A DNA stretch of 64,000 nt. It comes from Gymnogyps californianus. Its lineage: Eukaryota; Chordata; Aves; Accipitriformes; Cathartidae. The stretch covers positions 19,574,088 to 19,638,087 of the forward strand of contig NC_059485.1 of assembly GCF_018139145.2 (NCBI RefSeq), in the 5' to 3' direction. Under the pieces are notes generated by a model. It saw only the letters and a list, made by a program, of their open reading frames with translations, was not told the DNA's origin and ran no database searches. Both the position numbers and the translations under genes were made by a program. Numbering within the stretch: position 1 is the stretch's first letter; every line of letters starts with the position of its first letter. Positions 13,523-26,123 of the stretch are shown here, in pieces.

Positions 13523-14097
13523 TGTTCCTTGTTTGGCTGGGACAGAGTTAATTTTCTTCCTAGTAGCTGGTATAGTGTTATGTTTTGGATTTAGTGTGAC
13601 AATAATGTTAATAACATGCTGATGTTTTCAGTTGTGGCTAAGTAGTGTTTATACTACGTCAAGGATTTTTCAGCTTCTCGTGCCCAGCCAGCAAGAAGGC
13701 TGGAGGGGCACAAGAAGCTGGGAGGGGACACAGCCAGGACAGCTGACCCAAACTGGCCAAAGGGATATTCCATACCATATGACGTCACGCCCAGTATATA
13801 AACTGGGGGAGTTGGCTGGGAGGGGCAGATCACTGCTCAGGAACTAACTGGGCATCGGTCGGCGAGTGGTGAGCAATTGCATTGTGCATCACTTGCTTTG
13901 TATAGTTTAATTCTTTTGGTATTACTATTGTCATATTATTATTATCATTATTTTTCATTCCTTTCTCTACTATTAAACTATCTTTATCTCAGCCACGAGG
14001 TTCTTTTTTCCGATTCTCTCCCCCATCCCACTGGGTGGGGGGGAGTGAGCGAGCAGCTGTGTGGTGCTTAGTTGCCAGCGGGGGTTAAACCGCAACA
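13523..14097 (+). mobile_element. Solo LTR, ERVL-like, copy 2 (forward)
   Basis: This is the reverse complement match of 5617-6218: it starts TGTTCC, passes through the GGCTGGGACAGAGTTAA block, and ends in GGTTAAACCGCAACA. The U3 part contains a perfect cAMP-response palindrome TGACGTCA (13780-13787), 7 bp before a TATATAA box (13795-13801). An ATTAAA lies further downstream near 13972. The flanks TCAAG and GCTTC do not form a target duplication, and the 3' end abuts CR1 sequence directly, so one edge has been rearranged or the element landed at or inside an already truncated CR1. Confidence 0.85.
13780..13801 (+). promoter_or_regulatory. LTR core promoter: CRE plus TATA
   Basis: TGACGTCA at 13780-13787 is a full palindromic CRE (CREB/ATF site), followed by TATATAA at 13795-13801. 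The aligned part of the 5617-6218 copy keeps the TATA box but has lost the CRE. Function is inferred from motif and spacing only. Confidence 0.6.
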
Positions 14098-16712
14098 GCT
14101 TCTCAGTCAGCTGGAGTGGCTTTTGGTTGAGAGCCTCTGGGTAAGGATGAAGGGGAAAGCAAATAACGCGGATGTTGTTGTGGGAGTCTACTGTCGACCA
14201 CCCAGCCAGGACAATGACACCGATGAATTATTCTACAAGGAATTAAGGGATATCTCTGGATCAACTGCCCTTGGCCTTACGGGTGATTTTAACTTCCCAG
14301 ACATCAACTGGGCATATCATACAGTGGACGCAAACAGGTCCAGGAAATTTCTGAAGCATGTTGAAGATACCTTCTTGGTGCAGGTACTGAGGGAGCCGAG
14401 TAGGAAAGGTGCCCTCCTAGATTTGTAGTTTGGAAACAGAGAGGGACTCGTGGGCAAAGTGGTGATTGGTGGCTCTCTTGGTCACAGTGACCACGAAGTA
14501 GTTGAGTTTCAAATTGTTGGTGCTTGACAGGAGAAAAACTGCCAGCAAAACTTCAACGCTGGATATGGGGAGAGCAGACTTTGGGCTGCTGAAGGAGCTA
14601 GTCAGTAAGGTCCCCTGGGAATCTGCTTTTGAAGGTATTGGGGTCCATGAATGCTGGTCACTTTTTAAGAGCCATCTCTTAAGAGCACAGCAGCAGGCAA
14701 TTCCAAAGTGTCGGAAGTCATGCAAGCGGGGCAGAAGGCCGGCTTGGCTGATCAGGGATCTTCTAGAACTTAGGCAGAAAAGGAAAGTGTACGGACATTG
14801 GAAGCAAGGACAGGCGACACGGGAGGGCTACAGGGATGCCGTTCGCCACTGTACGGAGAAAATTAGTGCGGCCAAAGCTTGATTAGAGTTCAAGCCGGCC
14901 AGCACTGTGACGGACATCAAAAAGGGCTTTTTGAAATATGTTAACAGCAAAAGGAGGACCAGAGATAACATTGATGAGGTCGGTCAGCTCACAAATAGAG
15001 ACGTAGACAAAGCAGAGACATTCAATGCCTTCTTCGCCTCTGTCTGTAACACCGATGATGGGCCCTGGGACCCCCGGAGCCCTGCGTTGGAAGACCATGA
15101 CTGAGGGGGATGATAAACTCCCAGCCGACCCTGAACTTGTTCGAGACTTGCTGCTCCAGCTGGATGTACATAAATCTATGGGGCCCGATGGGATTCATCC
15201 CAGGGTACTGAAAGAGCTGGCCGATGTCATTGCGGGACCTCTGTCCATTATTTTTCAATGGTCTTGGGAGACTGGAGAGATCCCAGTCAACTGGAAGCTG
15301 GCAAATATTGTCCCCATTCTCAAGAAGGGTAAGAAGGAAGACCCTGGTAATTACAGGCCTGTCAGTCTCACTTCAGTGCCTGGTAAAACTATGGAGAAGG
15401 TTATTCTGGGAGTTACTGAAAAACACTTGAGAGCCAACGCAGTCATTGCTCATAGCCAGCATGGGTTCACGAGGGGAAGTCCCGCTTAACCAACTTAATT
15501 TCCATTTATGACAAGGTCAGCCATCTAGTTGACCAAGGGAAGCCAGTAGATGTGGTGGGTTTGGATTTTAGCAAAGCTTTTGATACTGTCTCTCACAGTA
15601 TCCTTCTGGATAAGCTGTCCAGCACACAGCTAGACAAGTCCATCATATGTTGGGTGAGCAATTGGCTGATGGGTCGGGCTCAAAGAGTTCTAGTAAATGA
15701 GGTTACATCAGGCTGGCAGCCAGTCACCAGTGGGGTTCCCCAGGGCTCAATTTTAGGGCCAGTGCTCTTTAATGTTTTTATAAATGATCTGGATGCAGGA
15801 ATCGAATGTACATTAAGTAAGTTTGCCGATGATACTAAAGTAGAAGGAGCTGTGGAATCCCTTGAGGGTAGAGAGGCCTCACAGAGAGCTCTGGATAGGC
15901 CAGAGGGTATGAAATTCAAGAAGGGCAAGTGCCAGATTCTCCACCTGGGACGGAGTAATCCTGGTTGTACGTACAAAGTGGGGGACGAGAGGCTGGAGAG
16001 CAGCCCCACGGAAAGAGATCTGGGGGTTTGGGTTGGTGGCAAGTTGAATAGGAGTCAACAGTATGCCCTGGCAGCCAAAAGGGCTAACCGTGTCCTGGGG
16101 TGCATCAAGCACAGCATCGCTAGCTGGTTGAGGGAGGTGATTGTTCCACTCTACACTGCACTGGTGCGGCCCCACCTCGAGTACTGTGTGCAGTTTTGGG
16201 TGCCTCAATATAAGAAGCACATCGAACTATGAGAGTGTGTCCAGGGGAGGGCGACCAAGACGGTGAAAGGCCTCGAGGGCGAGACTTAAGAGGAACGGCT
16301 GAGGTCACTTGGCTTGTTCAGCTGGAGAAGAGAAGGCTGAGGGGTGCTCTCATCCCTGAGGGGTGCCCCCATCGCAGTCTACAACTTCCTCAAGGCGGGC
16401 AGTGGAAGGGGAGGTGCTGATCTCCTCTCTCTGGTGACCAGCGATAGGACACGAGGAAATGGAATGAAGCTGTGTCAGGGCAAGTGCAGACTGGACATTA
16501 GGAAAAGGCTCTTCACTGAGAGGGTGGTCGGTCCCTGGAACGGGCTCCCCAGGGAAGTGGTCATGGCACCAAGGCTGTCAGAGTTCAAGGAGCATCTGGA
16601 CAACGCTCTTAGTCACATGGTTTAGGTTTAGGTAGTCCTGCAAGGAGCAGGGAGTTGGACTTGATGATCCTTATGGGTCCCTTCCAACTTGAGATATTCT
16701 ATGATTCTATGA
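14098..16712 (+). mobile_element. CR1 LINE, 5'-truncated, decayed pol ORF
   Basis: This is a non-LTR retrotransposon remnant. The first part encodes the C-terminal half of the AP-type endonuclease (GDFNFPDINW near 14283). The middle carries reverse transcriptase blocks: the GPDGIHPRVLKE region near 15180, PVSLTS near 15358, FSKAFDTV near 15567, GVPQGSILGP near 15733 and the catalytic block FADD at 15822-15833. The 3' part has the conserved PHLEYCVQFW region near 16170 and ends in ATTCTATGATTCTATGAT, the CR1 terminal repeat. The reading frame is broken by several stops and shifts (near 14428, 14880, 15104, 15489 and 16232), so it cannot make an active protein. Full CR1 elements are about 4.5 kb; the 5' end with ORF1 is missing and an LTR abuts here. 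Confidence 0.95.
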
Positions 16713-17314
16713 TCTCCAGCAATTTAGCAATGGCAGGAAGGCACCCACTTGCATCTAATCAGCCCTGGTAAGGGAGATGAGAGTTTTCCTTCCTGAAGCT
16801 CCAGCAGGTCAAGTGCATGCTTAGATCCTGAGATGAGATTCAGCATTCCCTGAAGAGCATCTGCTCCACTATGGAGAGTGAGCCTCCTCGATCTCCTGCG
16901 CAAAGACTGTGCCATGCAGGCAGGCGGAACCATAACTGAAATAACTGCTTAACCCTGCCTCTGCCCACTAGCTCCTTCCCTGCCCATGGGACCTCTGAAG
17001 CATGGTGATCAGGTAAAGCTGCTTTTATGCACTGACAGTAGGTTCCTAATGTGGAGGGTGGAGGTCATTTATCTTGGGAGAAAAATATCAGCTGTGCACT
17101 GACCTGCACAGGGACCTGGGCCTGTGTCAGTAAACATGGCTGTGGAGAAAGGAGTGGGGACACCAGGCGGGGTTTGGCTCTGCAGACTTTGCTCAGTGCT
17201 GCTTTTCATGGTGCACTGTGATTTACACCAGTTGGGAAAAAGGCCCCGTTGAGGTATGGGGTAGCCCATCCCCACCACTGCAGGCCCCACTATTGCCTGG
17301 ATGAGGGAAGTGCA
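16713..17314. other. No gene recognised
   Basis: Short unique sequence between the CR1 tail and the GALR2 polyadenylation signal. Nothing was recognised in it. Confidence 0.5.
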
Positions 17315-17320
17315 TTTATT
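17315..17320 (-). terminator. Probable GALR2 polyadenylation signal
   Basis: The plus strand reads TTTATT, giving AATAAA on the minus strand, about 620 nt past the GALR2 stop codon. It is the nearest canonical signal I noticed, so the 3' UTR would be roughly 0.6 kb. Confidence 0.55.
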
Positions 17321-17938
17321 TGCTCTGGGTTAGAAAGACATTTCTCTAGTATGTACAGCAGCAACATCCCACACACGCAGAGAGCCCACAGCCCACCCGA
17401 CATCCCAGGGGAGGACCCAGTCACTGGGAGAGCAGCACAGCCAGCAACAAAGCCATCACTGCAACCATCCACGGGCTGTGCCAGGCGCGTTCCACACCAC
17501 CTTTGCTTGCCTGGCCCTGCCTGCACTGCCCATCTCCCTTGCCATTCCTGCTGTGGGAGCCGGTCTGGCCAGATGGGGCATTGGGAGGCAGAAGGAACTC
17601 TTTGACAACGAACCAATGTGTCTAGAGCAGTGGGGCCACGGAGCAGAGGAGTTTGAAGGAAGAGAGCCAACAGAGGAGCTGGAGCTTTAGTCCTTGGAGT
17701 CCAGGTGATTTGAGGATCAGGGGCAAGTCTGGGCCCATTCCTTCCTGTGCATGCAGCATGTTGTGGGGAGATGGCTCAGGAGAACAGCTGGTGCATGAAA
17801 TGGGAAGGAACGACACGGCCAGAAGCGGTGTATAGCAGTTTCCGGCTTGCCTTTCCAGCATCCTCTCTCACCCAGTGGGAAAGGATGGCCTGAAGCTGGT
17901 GACACAGCCAAGCTGGCAGATGGTGTGGAGCTTGGCCA

Positions 17939-20900
17939 CTAAGAAATATGAAGGGGCTTGGAGGAAGTGGAGGGAGCTGCCATGGAGGCTGGGTTCAGCT
18001 CGCATCTGTTATTCTGCTCATGCATCTGGGACACTTCAGTGGAGCCTGCCTCAAATCCAGGCACAATGTGGGCAGCGTGCACCACATGCACCTTGTTGCG
18101 GTGCTTTTTCCTCAAGAGACAGCTGAAAACTTTTTTGAAGCCCTTGCGGAAGTGCTTGGAGACCAGGGCATAGACGATGGGGTTGAGGCAGGAGTTGGCA
18201 TAGGCCATGCAGTGGGAAAGCAGGCGGAAGGCGTAGGTGGCCTGGTTGAAGGGGAAGTCTCCATAGAGGTATCGGAGGATGACTACATGGTAGGGCAGCC
18301 AGCAGAGGCAGAAAAGGATGGTTACAATGATGATCATCTTGGTTACCTTCCGCTTGGCCTTCTTGGACTCTGATATGTCCTCCAGGGGGTCCACTGCTGT
18401 CCACAGGTACTTGATGGTCCTGGTGTAGGAGAGGCTGATGACCAGCACTGGGATGACATAGCCGAAGGCAAATGTGCTGGTGTCCATGACCTTGCGTCTC
18501 CACTCCTCCCAGCCAGGCATGCAGATGTAGCTGGACTCCCACTCAATCAGGTCATAGTAGCTTAGGTAGGGCCCAGCAAAAACTACGGAGAGGCCCCAGA
18601 TCACAGCCATGGCAGCCACCGCGTTGTGGGGGGTCCGCAGCTCCCGGGAGCGCAGCGGATAGCGGATGGCCAGGTACCTGGAGGGGAGAGCAAAGCAACC
18701 AGCACTGAGATTTCAGCCAAGCTCTGCCTGGCCACATAAACTCCAGGGACAAGAGAGTTTCCTTCATTTTCCTGAAGGTCCCTGAGCAGTGGCCCTACAT
18801 GTTATCTCACACCCTCTTTGAGATACAGTCCTGGGTAAAGCAGCTTTTCTCTTTCTAGCAAGGATGCTTCTCCTCCCACAGGCTCACCCCTCCGTATATG
18901 GTGGGGTGGGTTACGTCCCTGGGCTAGGGCTAGAGAAATGGTGCTGTGAAGACCATGCAGGTATTCACTGCTTGGCAGAACTTATCCAGCAGAAAGAGGT
19001 CTGAACTGAGGATTCAAGACCTGGGGAAGCTTCACTGGGTGATGGGCACCGTGCAGGCTCCTGCCCACTGACAGCATATTTCCAGACTTCTCCAGCTTTC
19101 AGATCAGCCTGGCAGGGGGGAGATTTGCTCACTGGAGCTGTGGCTGCCTCCACCCTTGGTACCAAAGGGACCAGGTGGGCCCTTGCCTTTTGGTACTGTC
19201 TGCTTTCTCAGGCCAGCCCAAAGCAGGCAGTGATGGTCTGTCTGCTTCCTCCAGCAACAGTGGCCAGATACGGTGTGATCGCCAGCTCTGCTCCCCCGCC
19301 TCCAGGCAATACCATAGGGCAAAGATGTAGATGTCAGCAAGGAGAGAAGGTGGCTTGGTGCTTGTGGGTGGGGGATGGAGAGGAGCTGTCAGCACAGACA
19401 GGAGTGCAACTACTGCAGCCTCAGCCTGCCAGCGTCCACCAAAGGATGCTCATTTGATGCACTGTAAGGCTAGCAGAGCAGGTAGATAAGACATGCAGTT
19501 GGTGTGAAGGGTCACATGTGTGACAAAACCCTTGTAGCTTGCTTGTCCTGTCATCTTGAAAGCTGCTGGCAGCTCTGCAAGAATCATTTCAAGTCACGCT
19601 GAAATGCAGCCACCTCTTGGGTGGAGCACTGCACTACAGCACACAAGTGCCACCAGAAAGGGAGAGAACACAGGCATTAGCACCTTGCCAAAATGTCGGG
19701 TTTTTTGAGATACTGCCCCTGGTTCTGAGCTGGCTGGAGAGGCAGACTGCACTCACGTGATGTAGGGGCAGGGAAGCAAGAGGCTTAGACCATGAGAAAT
19801 CTCGGGTCTTCCTCATGACAGCAGCCAAACTGTGTAACCACTGGAATCCCAGAGGATTGGGATATTTTTGTCGGGGATTCCATGCGACCCCTCTCGCCCC
19901 AACCAGGGGATGCTGGCACCTCCAGGTGGGTGAATTGCTGAAGTGTCAGATCACTGTTTGAGTCCAGGTGCCTGTTTCTGCAGGTGGCACCTGCGAGCAG
20001 GACGAAGTGGAAGGGGGCTGGAAGAGTAGCCCTGCCACACTTTTTGCTGGGATTTAACCATCCCAGATATTTCCTGGTACTGAAGTTTCCTTCTGCCTGC
20101 AGTGCTGTGAACCTCCTCATTGCAGAGGGCTGTTTGGCCCTATCTTGTCTTGGTACCTTGGAAGCCAGCACAAGGAGCAAGACGGGCCAGGACCTGTTCC
20201 CTGTGGCAATCAAGGCTGGAGCTTACCCCAGCGGGGACCTCTTCCTCATCCTGGACCGTAAGTGTGGCTCAGTCAGAAGTGGGGCATCTGACACAGTTGC
20301 CTTACAGAGCCCTTGGGAACAATGTAGGTGGCACTGTTTGGGGCCAGAGTATCCTGGGTGGCCTCCCAAGAAGGGACTCAGCTCATGGTGTGGGTGCCTT
20401 TCTGTGCAGGGTACAGGAGGGCTGGGAGCGGTGAGGGAACAGGAATTGCTAGATGACAGGTTGTGTGCTGGGCTGGCAGCCCCTGGGGAATGAGAGATGT
20501 GTTTACTGGAGGACTGGGATCTCTCTTGGGTATTTACGTGGTTTCTCTTACGGTACCCTCTGTTTACCTTGCTGCCTGCGCATGATGCTTTTCTGAAATG
20601 GCGGCTTGGGGATAGCTATTACCCTCTGAGTGGCATCTCTAATACAGAGCTAGGTGACTCTCAGTGGGAGTCTGTGGCACAGTGGCGAGCTGACCTTGGG
20701 TCTCAAGTGTTCTAACCACAAGGCAGGCCTTCCCTGCAAAAAGCGCAGACAGGAGCAGCACCACCTTTGCACTCAAGAGATCTGGAAGTGCTGCTTGGGG
20801 GTTGTTAGGGCATGGGAGACACAACTGGTCCCCAACCTGCCTTTGGCATGGATTGATACCACTGGGATTTGAACCATCTGCGTAATGGTGGTGGGCCATG

Positions 20901-21352
20901 ATCTTTCCATGCCCTCACTCAGCCCAGCTTCTCAGACTGCCCTCCTTCCCCAGCCCAAGGGTGTCTTTAGACTGTTACCTGTCCACAGAGACGGCAGCCA
21001 GAGTAAAGCTGCTAGCATACATGGTGAGGTAGATGAAGAAGTGGACGGCCTTGCAGATGAAGGAGCCGAAGACCCAGCCCTCAAGGGAGTAGATGGTGGC
21101 CTGGAAAGGCACGCAGAAGACAATGAAGAAGAAGTCAGCCAGGCTGAGGTTGAGGATGAAGAGGTTGGTAGTGTTGTGGCCCATTTGCCCGTTGCGCAGC
21201 AGCACTGCCAGCACCAGGCTATTGCCCACTGTGCCCAGGAGGAAGATGAGGGAGAAGACCACAGGGACAATGACACCGGCAGGGCTGAACTGGTAACTGT
21301 CGGAGGAGTTCCAGTACCCAGCCAAGCTTGCGAAGTCCTCGTGCTCTGTCAT
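17939..21352 (-). CDS. GALR2: Galanin receptor type 2, two coding exons
   Basis: Class A GPCR for galanin and probably spexin, acting at the plasma membrane. Exon 1 is 21352-20979 and exon 2 is 18677-17939; 374 + 739 nt give 370 codons plus stop. The donor AG|GTAACA and the acceptor CTCCCCTCCAG|G split the arginine codon of the DRY motif (residues 124-126), the intron position I know for GALR2. The start ATG at 21352 opens MTEHEDF; N15-S-S is a glycosylation site. Other landmarks are N44 (TM1), D73 in LSLAD (TM2), the C100-C177 disulfide pair, P201 (TM5), CWLP 250-253 (TM6) and NPIVY 290-294 (TM7). The block [13 protein letters not shown] follows, with a cysteine near it that could be palmitoylated. 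The closest match in memory is GALR2 of frogs and birds, with SRELRTP and GPYLSYY blocks shared with human GALR2. The frame is intact. Some vertebrates keep a second GALR2-like paralogue (GALR2b), and I cannot tell which one this is without a tree or synteny. Confidence 0.95.
18678..20978 (-). other. GALR2: GALR2 intron
   Basis: A 2301-bp phase-2 intron with GT at 20978-20977 and AG at 18679-18678, preceded by the pyrimidine stretch CTCTCCCCTC. No second gene or repeat was recognised inside. Confidence 0.9.
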
Positions 21353-24300
21353 TCTGTGTCGTGGTGAGACGTTGGAGCCTGGGGCAACACAGGGAAAGAT
21401 GTGAGAGACTGGAGAAACACTGCTTAGCCTGTTAGCTTGGCTGATGGGCCCGTTGGCTCACTGGAGACACAGAGCCCCATTTTCAGCTCTGTGACCCACA
21501 GGCTTTTCAGCAGGTTCCTCTGGACACTACTGGCCTGCAGGACAGGTAGGGTTAGGCTGGGGGTAAGGGATGCCCTGCTCCCCCATTCTGGCCCTGGAAT
21601 GAATCCACAGCCCTTGTTCAGATGCTGCCTTGGACTGATGATGCTGGAGTTGAGATTTGGGGGAGAGGAGAGGATGGCATCTGTCCCCAGCTTCCTCCTC
21701 TGTGGGAGAATGGAGCCAGGATCTCTGCCTCCCAGCTGGTCCAGCTGATGGCAGGAGGGATGTGACGTTCCTTCCCAGCAATGGGGCTCAAGCCCCAAAC
21801 CAACCAGCTGGACGAGCCAAGATGTTTGCTCCCCCGATACTGACATGCAGAGTTTTATCCCTCCCCTGCTCCCTGCTCTTTTGGTACTTGCTGCTAGAAT
21901 AAACCTCGCACACTAGGCACAGGGCTGGAAATGCTATTGGCAGTGACAGCTACTACACAGCTCCACGTTGTGCCCACGTGGGGACTTTCTGAGGAGGACA
22001 GCTCTGATGGGACCACTCCTGCTTTGGTTTCAGTGACCCCGATACTTACTCCCTTTCTATGTTTCACAGGGCAGCTCTCCCCAGGACTTGGGCTTTTTGT
22101 ATCATTCCCCTGCCCCCAAAATAAGCATTTGGACTGAAAGCAGAAGGTGAGGTTGTGCATGGAAACACCAGTTTCTCTGTCACAAGCATAGAAATCTGTC
22201 TGCATGTTTTTGAGTTCTGGAGCTGAGGGAATATCACATACAGATACAGGCACAGCTTCCCTTGAATAAACACATGGTTTGGGTTCTTCCCGCTCTGCAG
22301 TGTTTGTAGGGATGTGCTGTGGTTACCGGAGTGTGGCCCAAGGCTGGCTCACCATGATTATGGAGATCGCAGAGTCTGTGCAAGAAACCAACCTCTAGCT
22401 TGTGCGTTCTCTTTCAGGCTGGGGAATTAGCAAGTGCTCCCTGGGGAGCACTGGCAGTGCGAGTGCCTGAAGTGGAAGCACTGCAAGGGGCATGTGAGCG
22501 TGGGTCCCTGGCTGCAAGCGTTCGTGGTATCAGTGCAGATTTGGGGATGCCAGCAAGCTGCCTGGAATCACACCGAGCCCTGTTCAACACTACCACAGCT
22601 GTAATGAGACCATTCCCGTAGAGTTGCAAGTATCCCCAGAGGCAAGTGCCAAAGGCTCATAAAGTCTAGGAAGCAGGATGCAGTCTTTTGGTTGGCCTGT
22701 TGTGCGCTGCCCAACAGTTGGTACAAGTCAGATACCCCACTTGGCATGGCAGCCTCTCCTCTGGGCAGCAGGAAGCTCATGCTGCTACCTGGGAGCTGGA
22801 CTCTGCTACTCTGGGACCCAAAAGGTCACTGCACCTCATTTGTGAACCTGTGGATTGCTCCAATAGCACCTACCCATCCTGAAGCAGAGGGGATTTCACA
22901 GGGACGGCTTCAGTTGTTCTGAATGTGAATTTGCCTTGTGGCAGGTGCAGCACAGAAATTTTATGTCTGGCTTAGACTCTTCTGTTTTACAGTAACCTTG
23001 AGCTCCATGAATGCCGCTTGTGTGGCAGAGGGATGAGCTTTTCTCTGGAAAGCTGGGATGGCCAGTACTGAAGTGCATGCTACTTATTTTTTGATAGCTC
23101 TGCCTTGGTGCATGAACAAAGCCAATTCAAATGGCAGTGTCAGCTCTCAGTACAGGCAAAAGTACCCCTGCAGCCACCTGAAGACGAGAGTACCCCACGC
23201 AGTGTGGATGTGTGGGAAGAGCACAAAAAGACAGGCAATACCTGCGCACCCCCCCTGCAAATCAAGGAAGGCAACCCTGCAAACGTCCCCCTCACTGGTG
23301 CGACCCGCAGTGAAATCACTTTGGAGTACTGGCACATCGCATAGCCTGGTTGCAGTCCAAATTTGACATCCCTTGATGTGCACGTGAGCAGTTCATGCTT
23401 TACTTTGAAAAACTGTTTCTGGCTCTCATGGAGCCACTACCTTTGTCATTCACCACTCAGCTCCAAGCTTATTTCTTGAGCCTGTAGGAATGCAAATTCA
23501 GGGAGCCTGTAGGAATGGGAATTCTTTTCAGGGACAGCCAGTGGCCAGGAGCAGAGTGCCAGGAAGGATGTGCTGGCAGGTTGGTAATTGTACCCTTGCC
23601 ACAGCTTTGAGGTTCTCCCTGGTCACCTGTGGCTCATGACCCATCTACATGAAGGCAAAGTAGTGCTTCTGTCCCCTTTACAGATGGGAGTTGAGACACA
23701 GCAAGCATGAAGAGGTGGCTTTGTAACTGGTTGGATCAGAGAACTCACTGATGCAGCAGAGAAACAAATCTTTATCTCTGCTGGGTTAGCTCTGATCCAC
23801 CCCTCCGTGCACAGTCCTGCCTGCAGACAGGACAGCGATAGAACAGGCACAGAGTGAAAGCAGTGTCTCTGAAGTGACAGATATGAACTGTGACACTGAT
23901 GCTGGGGCACTGAGATGCTAAGAGACTCTCACAGAGTCATTCAGAGCATCCCTGGCAGAGTGGGATGTCTCCTGTCCCTATTTAGCATCTTCTCAGGAAG
24001 CTGCTGCTCACCCTCGTGGCTCTGTCGTCCCTTGAAAGCATTTTGCAACCATTTCACACCCTACCATTTTGTGAACGGGTGTATGACAATGGTCCTGAGT
24101 TTCACTTGGTTCTCAATAGCCTTGACTAGCAGTGAGAGGGACAGCTGCTCTGAGCAGAGGGAAAATGGAGAGCATGGGCAACAAGGTTCCTCTCCCACAT
24201 CTGCTACTCAGGGTTAGCAGGGGCAAAGGCGATGTGACAGAGGAGGTGATATTCCAAGGGATGAGAACCCAATCAGTGGCAAAGCTGGGACTCAAGAGAC

Positions 24301-24560
24301 CTGATTTTTCTAACGAGGGTTCGGTAAAGGATTGGCAGGGAGAATTGTTCCCAGTACCCATTTGGTAGGGGTAACAAAAGGACCAACACAGAGCCAGGCA
24401 GCAGGTCATGCCAGGGATGCCTGTGAGCCAGCATAGCCAGCTCCCGTGTCAAGGGAAGACCAAGAAGGGCAGGAGGAGGCAGGGTAAGGGGACAGACACA
24501 GCAGTGTTGGGGGGACAACACAGACCCTGCTGGTCTGGCCAGACAGGAGCAGGGAGAGGA
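21353..24560. other. Upstream of GALR2; no further gene recognised
   Basis: The 5' UTR and promoter of GALR2 should lie in the first part, but no TATA box or CpG island stands out near the ATG, so the transcription start may lie in a further upstream non-coding exon. A 23-bp near-direct repeat (GAGCCTGTAGGAATG units) lies near 23477-23525. Nothing else was recognised. Confidence 0.45.
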
Positions 24561-24599
24561 GAGGGGGGACAGGGAGCAGGCAGTTTGAACTCCCTGTTT

Positions 24600-25300
24600 C
24601 AGCGGGCTTGGGAGCCAGCTCTCCGGGGCTCAGCTGCTGCCGTTGCTGTAGTGCCTCCACTTCCCCATTTGCGCAGCAAAGCTGCGATCAGGCGCCTCAT
24701 TCGCTCTGCAGGGGGACGAGGCACAGCCCACCCCCCCCTTGCTTGGCCAGCTCGGGGCTCAGCCTGGGAGCCACCGCTGACCTCCAGCACCCTGCCAGGC
24801 ACCCCACTCTGCCTGTGCCCAGCCTGGCCACAGCCCCCTCCCTGGCACCGGGCAGGGTCGGGCAGCCCCGAGCGCTGCCCCGTCCCGCAGCAGGCACGGC
24901 TGCCGGCGCCCCGGTGGGGCCGCCTGTCCCCCGGAGCCGCTGCCCTCGCCGCCCTGCCCTGCCCGCGAGAGGCAGCGGCTCAGCCCGGCGCAGGGTCCGC
25001 CGGCCCCCGCCGGTCCCCAGCGCCCCGCTCCGCTCCCAGCCGCTCTGCCCGCCGCGGGCACCGGCCGGACCCAGCGCTCCGCCCGCGCCGACGGGACCCT
25101 ACCTGGCCCCGGCCCGCGCCGCCGCTCGCCCCGCTGAGGGCAGCTGCCCGCTGCCGGTGCTGCTGCTGCTGCCGATAGCGGTGCTGCTCCCGCTGCCGGG
25201 GCCGCTGCCCGGTGCCGCTCCTGCTGCCTGTGCCGCTCGGGCAGAGCCCGCTGCCGGCGGCGGCTCCGCCCCTGCCCCAGCGCGTCCCTGGACACACTCA
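24600..25300. promoter_or_regulatory. CpG-rich island
   Basis: GC content rises sharply, CpG dinucleotides become frequent (densest 24850-25280) and CCGCTGCC/GCCGCT repeats occur. It could be the promoter or first exon region of the plus-strand candidate gene ending near 26.9 kb, or a leftward promoter. All frames are open in places because of base composition, so the ORFs here are not evidence for a protein. Confidence 0.55.
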
Positions 25301-25475
25301 ACGCACACACTTCATGCATGCACACGCTCGCGGACACACACACGTGTACAGACACACACACGCAACGCTGGCAGTAACACCCATGCACGCTCCAGCACGC
25401 CCATGTGTGAACGCTTGCACCCTGCAACACGCGCCCCCCCCGCACGCAGAACACACTCGGCACGCACACCACATG
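25286..25475. repeat. Degenerate (CA)n-rich tract
   Basis: Imperfect CACACA/CACGC runs, with many ACACACAC blocks broken by G and T, right next to the CpG island. It is a simple-sequence repeat. Confidence 0.75.
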
Positions 25476-25802
25476 CACGCTCCCCCCAAAGAACACGCTG
25501 ATACAATCCACCAGCAAGCACAAGCCTCTTGAACGCTGACACCGAGCGCAACCTGCTGCACGCCTCCCCTTGCAGACACAGCCCCCGACACACCTGCACA
25601 AGTACTTACATCCACACGTGCATCCCTCAGCACCAGCCACCACTCCCCTGTCCCAGGTGGGCACCCGGGAAGGCTCCAGGGGTTCCTGGGGACTGGAGGG
25701 GCAGCTGGAGCTCCCCCAGCAGCTCCCCACGGCAGGATCTTGAGCACTGGGCAGAGGCTGGATGGCCCTAAGGGAACCCAGGGAGGCACCAGCTCCTCGG
25801 GA

Positions 25803-25821
25803 ACACACACACACACACACA
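25803..25821. repeat. (AC)n microsatellite
   Basis: About nine uninterrupted AC units. Confidence 0.9.
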
Positions 25822-26123
25822 TATTTCAGGCCATCGGGGCACAGCAGCAAGCCCCTGGCAGCTGCAGGGTCACAGCAGGGCTGCCCCCAGCCCCTCTCCT
25901 GGGGTGCACCCGGGCATCCTCATGACTATTCCTCTTCCCTCCCTGCTCCCTGTGGCCACTGTGGCGTGCCATGGGCTGCTGCAGCACCCAGAGCAATGGT
26001 GCCACTGGGGAAAGGGGTGTGGGGGTCTGTGCAGCACGAGGTATGACAGGAGACCCCTGTCCTGGCCCTGGGGGAGGTACTATGGAGGTCTGTACTCAGT
26101 CAGCCGAGCCCTGTTGCCCACAG

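Noticed and set aside
20860..20895. tRNA-like B-box resemblance (GGGATTTGAACC)
   Set aside because: No A box or cloverleaf arms at the right spacing on either strand; it lies inside the GALR2 intron as plain sequence.
24759..25850. A 363-codon minus-strand ORF
   Set aside because: It spans the CA-repeat tract and CpG island; Cys/Val repeats come from CA units. No domain or initiation context.
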